Notes under the pieces: model-generated
What the model was told of the DNA's origin: nothing
Seen by the model: only the letters and a program-made list of their open reading frames with translations
Database searches by the model: none
DNA from: JANLVJ01 sp031363945
GTDB taxonomy: Bacteria > Bacteroidota > Bacteroidia > Sphingobacteriales > Sphingobacteriaceae
Direction: 5' to 3'
Assembly (NCBI GenBank): GCA_031363945.1
Contig: JANLVJ010000065.1
Location: 170,523 to 234,522, forward strand
Length of the DNA: 64,000 nucleotides
Program-made: the position numbers and the translations under genes
In this document: positions 52,172-61,548 of the stretch, piece by piece
How the letters are laid out: every line of letters begins with the position of its first letter
Position numbering within the stretch: the stretch's first letter is position 1

Positions 52172-54760
52172 TTACTTTTTATTCAAGTTTTCAAGAAATT
52201 GTTCAAGAGAATATTCATCCGGATAAAGTACCTGTCTGGCCTTACTGCCTTCAAACGGACCTACAATTTTGGCAGCTTCCAATTCATCCATTATCCTACC
52301 TGCACGGTTATATCCAAGTTTTAGTTTGCGCTGTATAAGCGAGGTAGAGCCCTGCTGATGCAAAACAACAAGCCTTGCAGCATCTTCAAAATTTGAATCA
52401 CGATTTTCAAGGTCAATTCCCTTTGATGAACTTTCATTCTCTTCACCCTCGTATTCAGGCAGGGCCAGAGCCGATGCATATCCACGCTGGGAACCAATAA
52501 AATCAGTGATCCGCTCAACTTCAGGAGTATCTACAAAGGCACACTGCAGTCTGATAATCTCACTTCCTGTTGATAATAACATGTCACCTCTTCCAATAAG
52601 CTGATCAGCTCCGCTGGCATCTAGAATTGTACGACTGTCTACTTTAGAAGTAACCCGAAATGCTATTCTAGCAGGAAAATTTGCTTTTATTGTTCCTGTG
52701 ATAATATTGACAGATGGCCGCTGAGTGGCAATTACCAAATGTATCCCAATGGCCCTTGCAAGCTGGGCAAGTCTGGCGATTGGTGCTTCAATTTCTTTAC
52801 CTGCCGTCATCATCAAATCTGCAAATTCATCGATCACAAGTACAATAAAGGGGAGGTACCTGTGCCCCTCTTCGGGGTTAAGCTGGCGGTTGACAAATTT
52901 CTGATTATACTCTTTGAGATTTCTAACTGCTGCATCTTTTAGTAACGTATAACGCTGGTCCATTTCTATACAGAGTGAATTCAGGGTATTGATTACTTTC
53001 TTAGTATCAGTAATAATCGCTTCTTCTTCATTGGGAAGCTTGGCAAGAAAATGCCGCTCAATTTTTCTGAAAAGTGTTAACTCAACCTTTTTCGGATCTA
53101 CAAGAACAAATTTTAGTTGCGAGGGGTGTTTTTTGTATAATAATGATACCAAAAGTGCATTGATACCAACTGATTTACCCTGACCAGTAGCCCCAGCCAT
53201 GAGTAAATGGGGCATTTTAGCCAGATCGGCCACAAATACTTCATTTGAGATCGTCTTACCAAAGGCTATTGGTAACTCCATCTCATTACGTTGGTATTTT
53301 TCTGAAGAAATTACTGACCGCATAGACACGAGTTCTGGCTGCTGATTTGGCACTTCAATACCTATGGTGCCTTTGCCAGGTATTGGGGCAATGATACGAA
53401 TACCAAGTGCGGCAAGGTTTAAAGCAATATCATCTTCAAGGTTCTTTATTTTTGAAATTCTAACTCCTGCTTTTGGAATGATTTCATACAACGTTACTGT
53501 TGGGCCAATAGTCGCTTTTATTTTTTCTATGCCAATATCGTAATGACCAAGGGTGCTTACAATCTTATTTTTATTTGCTTCAAGTTCTGCTGCGCTTACC
53601 TGAATCTTCTGACTACCATAATCTTCTAGTAATTCTAGCGTAGGAAATTTGTACGAAGCCAGATCAAGCGTCTCATCATATTTTCCAAACTGCTGTACCA
53701 AATCGGCAGATTTTTTCTCATTTTCAGTTCGTTCTACTGAAAATGAGGGGAAAACCGAAAGTGGGTTTTTTAATGAATCAAGAGGTCTTTTTTCTGGTTC
53801 TGGCTGTTTGATGATTAACTGAATAGCAAGCTCAGGATCTTTTATCAGCTTCTTGGGATCTTTATTTTTATAGGGTTCATGGGCATTTTTATTCTCCTGA
53901 TCATCATCGTCTTCATTATCATCTGGCCCGGCAGGATAAATAGTAATTTCGTCATCATTCAGGTGATGAATGATCAGGGGTTCAGCATTTGGTTTAATCG
54001 TGCTTTTACCTTTTAGTGAGTGTGCAGGGGTAAAAAAGTCATCGTCTTGGGAAGCCTCCTGATTGCTGTAATCAGTCTGATCAGAAAGTGACAGATCTTT
54101 GTCACGCACTTTAAAAAAAGTGAGGTTTAGCTCAAGATTAAATACAAAAATACCCCAGCCCAGTCCCGTGAATATAAGCAGTGCAGCAGTTCCTGCCCAT
54201 CCGATTGTTCCATTCAGCCATACAATACTCTGATACCCGAATACACCACCCAGAAATTGTGGCTCGTTTGAGGCAAAGCGAGATAAAAAAGCGGTTAATA
54301 AAGAAATAAATAATAAAAAAAATAATGAATTACCCAATGATATACCCAGGTGAAAAATCTTCTCTTTAAAGAGCAGATGTGTTCCCAGAACGACCAGCAT
54401 ATAAACAAAGGCAAAAGAAGCTATCCCAAAACCTTTATAAATTAATGCCCAGGAAGCCAGAGCACCAAGCATTCCCATCCAGTTATGAACAGGGTAATTA
54501 CTAGCAGAAAGTAGCTTGCCAATTGAAATATGTTGTAAGACTGATTGATCAGACGACCAGTCGATCAGATAAGAGATAAAAGATAACAAGAGGAACAGGG
54601 CTGACAAAAGCAAAAAGAGCCCAAATAGCTTGAAAAGCCTGGGGTCTATGGGCCTGGCAACTTTAGGGGTTCTACTTATAGGTTTTTTGCCTGCCCGGTT
54701 TGGTAAGATGGCTGGCCGTTCTGGCAATATTTCATTACGTAATCTATTTTTTTCAAGCAT
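52172..54760 (-). CDS. ftsK: DNA translocase FtsK
   Basis: 862 aa. Four or five N-terminal transmembrane helices (about residues 45-210) anchor it at the septum; a charged linker (about 220-380) follows. The motor has Walker A AGATGQGKSVG and Walker B VLVIDEFADLMM, then VIATQRPSVNIITGTIKANF. The gamma winged helix near the end (ARLVVLHQQGSTSLIQRKLK) recognises polar DNA guides. It pumps chromosome termini apart during division. It is a leading gene of the lower part of the operon. Confidence 0.97.
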   Translation of the reverse strand: MLEKNRLRNEILPERPAILPNRAGKKPISRTPKVARPIDPRLFKLFGLFLLLSALFLLLSFISYLIDWSSDQSVLQHISIGKLLSASNYPVHNWMGMLGALASWALIYKGFGIASFAFVYMLVVLGTHLLFKEKIFHLGISLGNSLFFLLFISLLTAFLSRFASNEPQFLGGVFGYQSIVWLNGTIGWAGTAALLIFTGLGWGIFVFNLELNLTFFKVRDKDLSLSDQTDYSNQEASQDDDFFTPAHSLKGKSTIKPNAEPLIIHHLNDDEITIYPAGPDDNEDDDDQENKNAHEPYKNKDPKKLIKDPELAIQLIIKQPEPEKRPLDSLKNPLSVFPSFSVERTENEKKSADLVQQFGKYDETLDLASYKFPTLELLEDYGSQKIQVSAAELEANKNKIVSTLGHYDIGIEKIKATIGPTVTLYEIIPKAGVRISKIKNLEDDIALNLAALGIRIIAPIPGKGTIGIEVPNQQPELVSMRSVISSEKYQRNEMELPIAFGKTISNEVFVADLAKMPHLLMAGATGQGKSVGINALLVSLLYKKHPSQLKFVLVDPKKVELTLFRKIERHFLAKLPNEEEAIITDTKKVINTLNSLCIEMDQRYTLLKDAAVRNLKEYNQKFVNRQLNPEEGHRYLPFIVLVIDEFADLMMTAGKEIEAPIARLAQLARAIGIHLVIATQRPSVNIITGTIKANFPARIAFRVTSKVDSRTILDASGADQLIGRGDMLLSTGSEIIRLQCAFVDTPEVERITDFIGSQRGYASALALPEYEGEENESSSKGIDLENRDSNFEDAARLVVLHQQGSTSLIQRKLKLGYNRAGRIMDELEAAKIVGPFEGSKARQVLYPDEYSLEQFLENLNKK

Positions 54761-54799
54761 TTAAGGTGATCTCCTTACGCAAATATAAATACGAACTAA

Positions 54800-56164
54800 T
54801 TAAATGAGTGAAAAAGCCAAGTCTTTTATATCGAGTCCACCAAAATTTCCTGAAGTCATCAGAAGCAAATTTGAATCATCGAGTTTCAATGCTTTAAGAT
54901 AAGATACCAATAAGTCTGAACTCGTAAAAACGAGAAGATCAGGTCGGTTAAATGCTTTTTTAACAACCTCAGGATCAAGAGGCGGTAATTTTTTATGTTC
55001 GAGCGTATGTGAATTAAAATAAACAATAGCTGTATCAGCCTCATCCATACTTGATGCGTACTGGTCAAGGAAAGATGGGTTGAGGCTGCTGAAAGTATGA
55101 AGCTCCATACAGGCAATGAGTTTCCTTGCTGGAAACTGCTCTTTAACGGCAGCTGTAGTTGCTTTAAGTTTAGAGGGTGAATGGGCAAAGTCTGAAAAGA
55201 TAGTAGTAAACCCATTCTCATTAAGCTTTTCAAGCCGTCTTGAAGCACCTGTAAAGTCAGCAATTGCTTTATAAAACGTAATCGGTTCAAGCCCTAGGTG
55301 GAGGCATACATGAAATGCTGCATTCAGGTTCATCAGATTATGATCACCAAAAACAAGTAAAGGATACTCCTGCTGGTCATCACCAATAAGGTAGGTCAGA
55401 CCATTGCGTATCAAATGGGCAGGCATCCCGTACGGATCTTTTTGCAGATCAGTTCGGGTAGCATCTTTTACAATATCAACCAGAGCCAGATCTGATTCAT
55501 TAAAGATCAGCAGCCCTTTTTCAACGATAGTTGTCAGGAAAATTGCAAATTGCTTCTGATAAACCTCTAGTGTAGGAAATACATTTACGTGATCCCAGGC
55601 GATGCCTGTTATGACAGCAACACTGGCTCTGTAAAGGTGAAATTTGGGGCGGGGGTCTATAGGTGAAGATAAGTATTCATCACCCTCAATAATAATCAGA
55701 GGTGCATCATCTGTCAATTTAACAGTCAGATCAAAGCCTGGTAATGAAGCCCCAACCATAAAATCAAAATTCAACCCTGCATATTTCAGCACGTGCATAA
55801 TCATGGCAGTAGTAGTGGTCTTTCCATGGCTACCACCAATTACTAAACGGGTTTTTTCTTTTGACTGCTCATAAATATATTCTGGATATGAATAAATTCT
55901 GAGCCCTAATTCTTCAGCCCTGAGTAATTCAGGATTGTCTTTACGGGCATGCATACCAATAATGACTGCTTCAAGATCGGCTGTGATCAAATCTGGTTGC
56001 CATCCATCCTGATCAGGCAAGAGGCCACTCTGTTGTAGGCGGCTTTTAGAAGGCTCGACAATTTCATCATCTGAACCAGTGACCAGATAACCTTTTTTAT
56101 GAAGTGCAATTGCCAGATTGTGCATGGCACTTCCACCGATAGAAATAAAATGTATTTTCTTCAT
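54800..56164 (-). CDS. mpl: Murein peptide ligase Mpl
   Basis: 454 aa, Mur ligase family. IHFISIGGSAMHNLAIALHK starts the MurC-like fold, VIGGSHGKTTTTAMIMHVL is the ATP loop, IIIEGDEYLSSPIDPRPKFH and ITGIAWDHVNVFP are as in Mpl. It joins recycled L-Ala-gamma-D-Glu-meso-Dap tripeptide to UDP-MurNAc in the cytoplasm. It overlaps prmA by four bases. Confidence 0.92.
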   Translation of the reverse strand: MKKIHFISIGGSAMHNLAIALHKKGYLVTGSDDEIVEPSKSRLQQSGLLPDQDGWQPDLITADLEAVIIGMHARKDNPELLRAEELGLRIYSYPEYIYEQSKEKTRLVIGGSHGKTTTTAMIMHVLKYAGLNFDFMVGASLPGFDLTVKLTDDAPLIIIEGDEYLSSPIDPRPKFHLYRASVAVITGIAWDHVNVFPTLEVYQKQFAIFLTTIVEKGLLIFNESDLALVDIVKDATRTDLQKDPYGMPAHLIRNGLTYLIGDDQQEYPLLVFGDHNLMNLNAAFHVCLHLGLEPITFYKAIADFTGASRRLEKLNENGFTTIFSDFAHSPSKLKATTAAVKEQFPARKLIACMELHTFSSLNPSFLDQYASSMDEADTAIVYFNSHTLEHKKLPPLDPEVVKKAFNRPDLLVFTSSDLLVSYLKALKLDDSNLLLMTSGNFGGLDIKDLAFSLI

Positions 56165-56994
56165 TTATAAAATTTAGCAGCAGCCCATTTATTTCTTTCA
56201 CGGTGATACATAAACTTAAAACCTAGTTCTACTGCTCGGGCGGCAATAATTTCCAGATCTGGTTGTTCATAAAAACCACTTATTAATAATATACCCTCCC
56301 TGTTCAGCATTGATGCATAACGGTCAAGATGAGCGAGTAAAATATTTCTGTTAATATTGGCCAGTATGAAATCAAACTGTTGCAAGCCTAAAGAGCCAAT
56401 ATCACCCTTTTGCACGAAAATATTGCCACAATTATTCAAATGGGCATTTTCCCGGGTACTCGCGGTACAGACTTCATCAATATCAACAGCGAGAACATAT
56501 GCGGCCCCTCTTTTTTCAGCCAGAATAGCAAGAATTCCTGAGCCACATCCCATATCAAGAACCTTTTTACCAGTTATATCAAATTCAAGCAGGTATTCAG
56601 CCATCAGATAAGTGGTATCATGATGACCAGTCCCGAACGCCATCTTTGGCTCAATCAGTAACTGTAGTGGGAATTCTGGTTTATGTTCATGAAATGAAGC
56701 TCTGATATATACCTGGTCACCAATCGTTACCGGTTGGTAATTCTTCTCCCATTCTATATTCCAGTTAACGGTATCAACCTCATTTATCTGATAGCTTACT
56801 GTAAAAGATGAATACTTATTTAAAACCTCTTTTAGTACTGATTCATTAAATTCGGTTCTATTGATATATGCATTGAAGCCCAATGCAATTTCCTCGAAGC
56901 TTTCAAAACCTATATCAGATAAGTCTTGAATTAAGATATCCTGGGTAAAATCATCATTTGTAACCAGGGTAAATACCAGTTCGGTATAATCCAT
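56161..56994 (-). CDS. prmA: Ribosomal protein L11 methyltransferase PrmA
   Basis: 277 aa. PKMAFGTGHHDTTYLMAEYL and KKVLDMGCGSGILAILAEKR form the SAM site, with FDFILANINRNILLAHLDRY holding the catalytic N-I-N. It trimethylates ribosomal protein L11. It lies between tpiA and mpl in the minus-strand operon, 5 bases after tpiA. Confidence 0.94.
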   Translation of the reverse strand: MDYTELVFTLVTNDDFTQDILIQDLSDIGFESFEEIALGFNAYINRTEFNESVLKEVLNKYSSFTVSYQINEVDTVNWNIEWEKNYQPVTIGDQVYIRASFHEHKPEFPLQLLIEPKMAFGTGHHDTTYLMAEYLLEFDITGKKVLDMGCGSGILAILAEKRGAAYVLAVDIDEVCTASTRENAHLNNCGNIFVQKGDIGSLGLQQFDFILANINRNILLAHLDRYASMLNREGILLISGFYEQPDLEIIAARAVELGFKFMYHRERNKWAAAKFYK

Positions 56995-56999
56995 CTGGC

Positions 57000-57770
57000 T
57001 TATTTTTTTGCTGTTTGAAGAAACCGAGCAATGTCTATGAAGTCTCTTGATTTTAAAGCCGCCCCGCCAATTAAACCACCATCGATATCTGACTGGGAAA
57101 ACAATTCAGCAGCATTTTTAGGTGAGCAACTTCCTCCATATAATATAGTTATCTCAGATGCCACCTTGTCATCAAATTTTTCAGCAATGGCTTTTCTGAT
57201 TTCAGCATGAATTTCCTGTGCCTGCTCAGGAGAAGCTGTTAACCCAGTACCGATAGCCCAAACAGGCTCATAGGCTATGATAATTTTGCTAAAATCTACT
57301 GAATTCAGGTGAAAAAGTGCATCAGTAAGCTGGGCTCTGATAACAGAGATATGTGAGTGTTGTTCACGTTCAGTCAGAGTTTCTCCAATACAGAAAACAG
57401 GAACCAGCCCATGTTTAAGTGCAATGTTTACTTTACTACAGAGCATCTGTGTGGTTTCATTGAAATAATGTCTACGTTCTGAATGTCCTACCAGTACATG
57501 TGTTGCACCAGCAGAGGCTACCATAGCGGCAGAGATTTCACCTGTATAGGCTCCTTTTTCTTCCCAGCAAATATTCTGCGCCCCAATTTTCACATCAGAA
57601 CCATTTAATTGTTTTAAACTATAAAGGCTGGTAAATGGGGGAAATACAATCAGCTCTATCCCATTCTGTAGCTCATCACTGGCAATATTTTTAACCTCGG
57701 TAAAAAGCTCAAGGGCTTCTTGATGGTTGGTATTCATTTTCCAGTTTCCAGCAACAATGTATTTTTTCAT
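57000..57770 (-). CDS. tpiA: Triosephosphate isomerase
   Basis: 256 aa. YIVAGNWKMNTN has the catalytic Lys, HVLVGHSERRHYF the His, and AYEPVWAIGTGLTASPEQAQ the Glu and the flexible loop. VASEITILYGGSCSPKNA and IDGGLIGGAALK bind phosphate. It interconverts dihydroxyacetone phosphate and glyceraldehyde 3-phosphate. Fourteen bases separate it from the GlmU-like gene. Confidence 0.97.
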   Translation of the reverse strand: MKKYIVAGNWKMNTNHQEALELFTEVKNIASDELQNGIELIVFPPFTSLYSLKQLNGSDVKIGAQNICWEEKGAYTGEISAAMVASAGATHVLVGHSERRHYFNETTQMLCSKVNIALKHGLVPVFCIGETLTEREQHSHISVIRAQLTDALFHLNSVDFSKIIIAYEPVWAIGTGLTASPEQAQEIHAEIRKAIAEKFDDKVASEITILYGGSCSPKNAAELFSQSDIDGGLIGGAALKSRDFIDIARFLQTAKK

Positions 57771-57784
57771 ACTCTTTTTTCTTC

Positions 57785-58969
57785 TTAATAATTTCGGTAA
57801 GCAGCCGTTAACTTAAAAGCTTCACGCAGAATGTTTTCTTCGTCATCATTTAAGATCAGATTCTTACGTTCCATCATTTTCCGCGCTGTGCCAAGCATTT
57901 TTTCTAATTGATACTCCTTAAATTTTGATGGCTCTGCCCAGGTAAAGTCAGGTAGAAAATAAGGCGAAAGGGAGGTTCCAAAAAAATTAACCCCTATTCC
58001 GATCACAGTACCCGTGTTGAAGGTAGCATTTATTCCGCTTTTAGAATGATCGCCCATAATCATCCCGAGAAATTGCATTCCTGTTGCCCTACGCTCTTTT
58101 AACCGGTAATTATAGATCAAAATAGGCATATAGGTATTTTTCATGTTAGAGTTATTCGTATCAGCACCCAGATTACACCACTCTCCCAGCACAGAATCAC
58201 CCAAATAGCCCTCATGACCCTTATTTGAATACCCGCTTAAGACAGAATTTTTAATTTCTCCGCCAACAGTACAATACGGCCCGATGGTAGTAGCACCATA
58301 AATTTTTGAACCCATTTTTACCGTACTGTTATTCATGAGTGCAAAAGGCCCGCGAATATGACTGCCTTCCATTATCTCTGTATCTCTACCGATATAAACA
58401 GGTCCCGTACTGGTATTTATTGTTGCCATCGTACATTTTGCTCCTGGTTCAACAAATAAATTATCACCGATGATGTAATTATCTGCTGAAAGTGTTTCAG
58501 AGAGCCGGCCTGCAGTAATCAGATGGTAATCGGCAAGCAGGGCATGAGCATTATGTTTGATCAAATCTTCAACATGCAGTATAAAGATAGGGTCATTTTC
58601 AATATAGGGGGTTCTCGTAGCTTGCTGAATAAATACAGATCCTGATTCAAGTGACGATCTTCCGAGACGAACTGCCAGCAAATCATTATTATAGCCAAGG
58701 GCTTCATCTTTTGCCAATGCCTGAATAGAAGCCCAGAGCTGAATATCTGGCAAGACCTTGGCATTAATCAGGATATTATCATCTGCCAGTTGCATGTGAA
58801 ATTTTGGCAACAGGTATTCTTCGGTATGGTAAGAAACAGGAAGGCCACTAGTAAGTGCCCATTTTTCAGCAATAGTTAAAATGCCAATCCTCAAAGCTCC
58901 TATTGGCCTGGTTAAGGTAAGAGGAAACAAATCAGCACGGCTGTAATCGTCAAACAATATAATGTTCAT
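57785..58969 (-). CDS. GlmU-family putative sugar nucleotidyltransferase
   Basis: 394 aa. MNIILFDDYSRADLFPLTLT is the usual start of the Bacteroidota 'GlmU family protein' in place of the LAAGxGTRM motif of GlmU. The second half is a left-handed beta helix with hexapeptide repeats (VYIGRDTEIMEGSHIRGPFA, SKIYGATTIGPYCTVGGEI). The lack of a clear nucleotide motif makes the catalytic role uncertain. First gene of the eight-gene minus-strand run. Confidence 0.85.
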   Translation of the reverse strand: MNIILFDDYSRADLFPLTLTRPIGALRIGILTIAEKWALTSGLPVSYHTEEYLLPKFHMQLADDNILINAKVLPDIQLWASIQALAKDEALGYNNDLLAVRLGRSSLESGSVFIQQATRTPYIENDPIFILHVEDLIKHNAHALLADYHLITAGRLSETLSADNYIIGDNLFVEPGAKCTMATINTSTGPVYIGRDTEIMEGSHIRGPFALMNNSTVKMGSKIYGATTIGPYCTVGGEIKNSVLSGYSNKGHEGYLGDSVLGEWCNLGADTNNSNMKNTYMPILIYNYRLKERRATGMQFLGMIMGDHSKSGINATFNTGTVIGIGVNFFGTSLSPYFLPDFTWAEPSKFKEYQLEKMLGTARKMMERKNLILNDDEENILREAFKLTAAYRNY

Positions 58970-58980
58970 AGTGTAAAAAT

Positions 58981-59013
58981 AGAAAAGTCCTTCGGTTGAC
59001 CGAAGGACTTTTC
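58981..59013 (-). terminator. Terminator of rpmE2
   Basis: Thirteen-bp stem AAAAGTCCTTCGG/CCGAAGGACTTTT around a four-base loop, followed on the minus strand by TCTATTTTT. It separates rpmE2 from the GlmU-like operon. Confidence 0.9.
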
Positions 59014-59076
59014 AACAGGCAGAACCTGAATGACTAAATATTAATATATGAGAAAACAAAAAAGCTCATAACCAGC

Positions 59077-59370
59077 TTATTTTGCTTCTCCTTTAATTTC
59101 TGGTTTAACTTCTTGCTTAACCTCTTTTTTAGCGTAACGGCTATTGAATTTGTCAATCCGGCCAGCAGTATCTACCATCTTTATTTTACCTGTATAAAAA
59201 GGATGTGATCTATCGGAAATTTCAAGTTTTACAAGTGGGTATTCTTTACCATCTTCCCATAAAACCTTGTCTTTCGTATCGACAGTTGATTTTGTGATAA
59301 ATGAATAATCAATGGAAGTATCTTTAAAAACAACTAACCTATAATTCTTTGGGTGTATTTCGGCCTTCAT
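59077..59370 (-). CDS. rpmE2: Ribosomal protein L31 type B
   Basis: 97 aa. IHPKNYRLVVFKDTSIDYSF and SDRSHPFYTGKIKMVDTAGR are typical of L31, with FNSRYAKK near the end. It lacks the zinc-binding CxxC of type A L31, so it is the zinc-free form. The tail (KQEVKPEIKGEAK) is a charged extension. A -7 box at 59399-59406 and a strong terminator show a single-gene unit. Confidence 0.95.
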   Translation of the reverse strand: MKAEIHPKNYRLVVFKDTSIDYSFITKSTVDTKDKVLWEDGKEYPLVKLEISDRSHPFYTGKIKMVDTAGRIDKFNSRYAKKEVKQEVKPEIKGEAK

Positions 59371-59398
59371 GATTTTGCTTTTTAGAGGTGCAAAAATA

Positions 59399-59406
59399 CA
59401 AATATA
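59399..59406 (-). promoter_or_regulatory. -7 box of rpmE2
   Basis: Read on the minus strand it is TATATTTG, an exact TAnnTTTG, 28 bases before the start codon. No clear -33 TTG was found. Confidence 0.55.
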
Positions 59407-59440
59407 ATTGCATTATCAAAGTGATTTAACGTAATTGCTT

Positions 59441-59851
59441 TCAAATAAATTCTTGATCAGCACATAACTCTATCAGCACTTTACCAGTCAGCCCAGGCTT
59501 GATAAAATTAATCAACTTATTATCTGCCCCAGATTTTGCCTTCTCATTAATCAGTTGAAATTCATCAACCTGAAGCCTTTCTGACTCACGTTTTAAATCA
59601 TCAACCTGAAAAGCAATATGGTGCAGACCTTCACCGTGTTTTTCAATAAACGTTGAAATCGTGCTATCTTCTTCAGATGCTGCAATCAATTCAATTTTAA
59701 TACCTTCGAGTTGAAAAAATGCAGTCACTACCTTTTCGGTAGCGACGGTTTCAATTTTAAAGCAGTTCGTACCCAGGAGCCTTTCATAGAGTTTGATCGA
59801 GGCGTTCAAATCCTTAACTGCAATACCGATATGATCAATTTTTTGAAGCAT
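59441..59851 (-). CDS. mce: Methylmalonyl-CoA epimerase
   Basis: 136 aa, vicinal oxygen chelate fold. KIDHIGIAVKDLNASIKLYE starts the first beta-alpha-beta-beta-beta unit, HGEGLHHIAFQVDDLKRESE the second; His, His and Glu in ELCAD would hold the metal. It converts (R)- and (S)-methylmalonyl-CoA in propionate and succinate metabolism. It is divergent from the cysteine desulfurase. Confidence 0.9.
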   Translation of the reverse strand: MLQKIDHIGIAVKDLNASIKLYERLLGTNCFKIETVATEKVVTAFFQLEGIKIELIAASEEDSTISTFIEKHGEGLHHIAFQVDDLKRESERLQVDEFQLINEKAKSGADNKLINFIKPGLTGKVLIELCADQEFI

Positions 59852-59899
59852 AAAAATCTGATTACTTACCTATTAATCTGCAATTTAACCGCTAAAACG

Positions 59900-59907
59900 T
59901 ATATTTG
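59900..59907 (+). promoter_or_regulatory. -7 box of the cysteine desulfurase gene
   Basis: TATATTTG, exact TAnnTTTG, 17 bases before the TTG start. It implies a leader of roughly 10 bases, so ribosomes probably bind almost at the RNA end. Confidence 0.6.
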
Positions 59908-59924
59908 CAATAAAATAAAGCAGT

Positions 59925-61097
59925 TTGCAGCATCCGGTTTATTTAGATTATAATTCAACTACCCCATTAGATAATCGGGTACTTGACCAAATGATGCCCT
60001 ATCTCACGGAGCAATTTGGAAACGCCTCAAGCATCCAGCATAGTTTTGGCTGGCAGGCCGATGAAGCGATTAAAAAGGCAAGACAGCAGGTAGCAGATCT
60101 GGTTCAAGCCTCAGCCGAAGAAATCTATTTCACATCAGGTGCAACAGAATCAGTAAACCTGGCTGTAAAGGGTGTTTTTGAGTCATATGTTTCAAAAGGT
60201 CAGCATCTGATCTGCCTTTCAACAGAGCATAAAGCTGTGCTTGATACGCATGAATATCTTCAAAAAAAAGGTGCAGATGTAACTTATCTTGCCGTTGATG
60301 CTGGTGGCTTGCTTGATCTTGCGGAATTTGAAAAAGCTATACGCTTAGATACTGTGCTTGTTAGCATCATGCTGGCCAATAATGAAACTGGTGTCATTCA
60401 GCCCATTAAGGCGATAGCTGAAATCTGTTTCAGGCACAACGTCTTACTCTTTTGCGATGCCAGTCAGGCTGCAGGTAAAATTCAAATCGCGGTAAAAGAT
60501 TCGGGTATTCCACTGCTTGCTTTATCAGCACATAAAATTTATGGCCCCAAAGGTGTGGGCACATTATATATCAGCCGTAAAAATCCGCGGGTTACTGTTA
60601 TACCACAAATTCACGGGGGCGGCCATGAATCAGGTAAGCGCTCAGGTACCTTAAATGTACCTGGCATTGCAGGGCTTGGCATGGCAGCAGATATAGCAAA
60701 TCGTGAAATGTATGCTGAAACCAAACGCCTTGAACTCTTGAGAGATCGTTTTGAAAACCTGCTTCAAAACAGCGTACCAAACTTAAAGATCAATGGTAAT
60801 CTGGAGCACCGTATGACGCATGTTTCAAACCTGATGTTCCCCGATGTTAGTGCTGCAGAATTAATGAATAAAATACCCTTCGTTGCCTGCGCCTCAGGGT
60901 CAGCCTGCAGCGCTGCAGACCCTTCCCCTTCTCATGTATTGAAGGCAATGGGGCTGACTGACAGCGAAGTAAAATCAAGCCTCAGGTTTTCACTAGGCAG
61001 GTTTACCACAACCGAAGAGATTAAAGTTGCAGCTCAAGCAATTAGTGTCGCTTATCATGAGCTGCTAAAAAATAACTTACCTTTGCATAGAATTTAA
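59925..61097 (+). CDS. Cysteine desulfurase (IscS/NifS type), TTG start
   Basis: 390 aa. PLP Lys is K204 in ALSAHKIYGPKGVG and the persulfide Cys is C328 in CASGSACSAADPSPSHV. N-terminal residues VYLDYNSTTPLDNRVL are part of the fold, and the only start that keeps them is TTG at 59925: a TAA stands nine bases upstream in frame and the first ATG is 22 codons in. It supplies sulfur for Fe-S clusters, tRNA thiolation or MoaD. The IscA-type gene follows 11 bases later. Confidence 0.94.
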   Translation: MQHPVYLDYNSTTPLDNRVLDQMMPYLTEQFGNASSIQHSFGWQADEAIKKARQQVADLVQASAEEIYFTSGATESVNLAVKGVFESYVSKGQHLICLSTEHKAVLDTHEYLQKKGADVTYLAVDAGGLLDLAEFEKAIRLDTVLVSIMLANNETGVIQPIKAIAEICFRHNVLLFCDASQAAGKIQIAVKDSGIPLLALSAHKIYGPKGVGTLYISRKNPRVTVIPQIHGGGHESGKRSGTLNVPGIAGLGMAADIANREMYAETKRLELLRDRFENLLQNSVPNLKINGNLEHRMTHVSNLMFPDVSAAELMNKIPFVACASGSACSAADPSPSHVLKAMGLTDSEVKSSLRFSLGRFTTTEEIKVAAQAISVAYHELLKNNLPLHRI

Positions 61098-61108
61098 AAT
61101 TTCAGCGT

Positions 61109-61438
61109 ATGTTCAGTGTCACAGAAAAAGCAAAATCAAGAATTCAGGAAATCCGGGTTAAAGAAGGTAAAACTGATGGAGAAGCCGTTGTCAGAGTTGG
61201 GGTCAATAGTGGGGGTTGTTCAGGCCTGTCTTATGCCCTTGAGTTTGATGCCAAGTCAGGCCCAAACGATCAGTCTTTTAGCGAAAACGGAATTAATATC
61301 ATCATGGAAAAAAAATCAGTTCTTTACCTGATTGGCACTACACTCGATTTTTCTGATGGCCTTAATGGCAAAGGATTTTATTTCATTAACCCGAATGCCA
61401 GCCGTACCTGCGCCTGTGGTGAAAGTTTTGCGGTCTGA
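61109..61438 (+). CDS. A-type iron-sulfur carrier (IscA/ErpA/SufA)
   Basis: 109 aa. The three cysteines of A-type carriers are there: VGVNSGGCSGLSYALEFD has the first and ASRTCACGESF the other two. FSVTEKAKSRIQEIRVKEGK is the usual start. It takes Fe-S clusters from a scaffold to target proteins. Paired with the desulfurase in one short operon. Confidence 0.93.
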   Translation: MFSVTEKAKSRIQEIRVKEGKTDGEAVVRVGVNSGGCSGLSYALEFDAKSGPNDQSFSENGINIIMEKKSVLYLIGTTLDFSDGLNGKGFYFINPNASRTCACGESFAV

Positions 61439-61548
61439 GTTTTATATCAGGTAGCCTGGTTAAAAATATCCTGATATCAAGAATTCAGTTCAAAGCCCTT
61501 AGTAAACTGGCTAAAAAAGCGTCAAATTGTGATATTTCTTCTGTTTGA

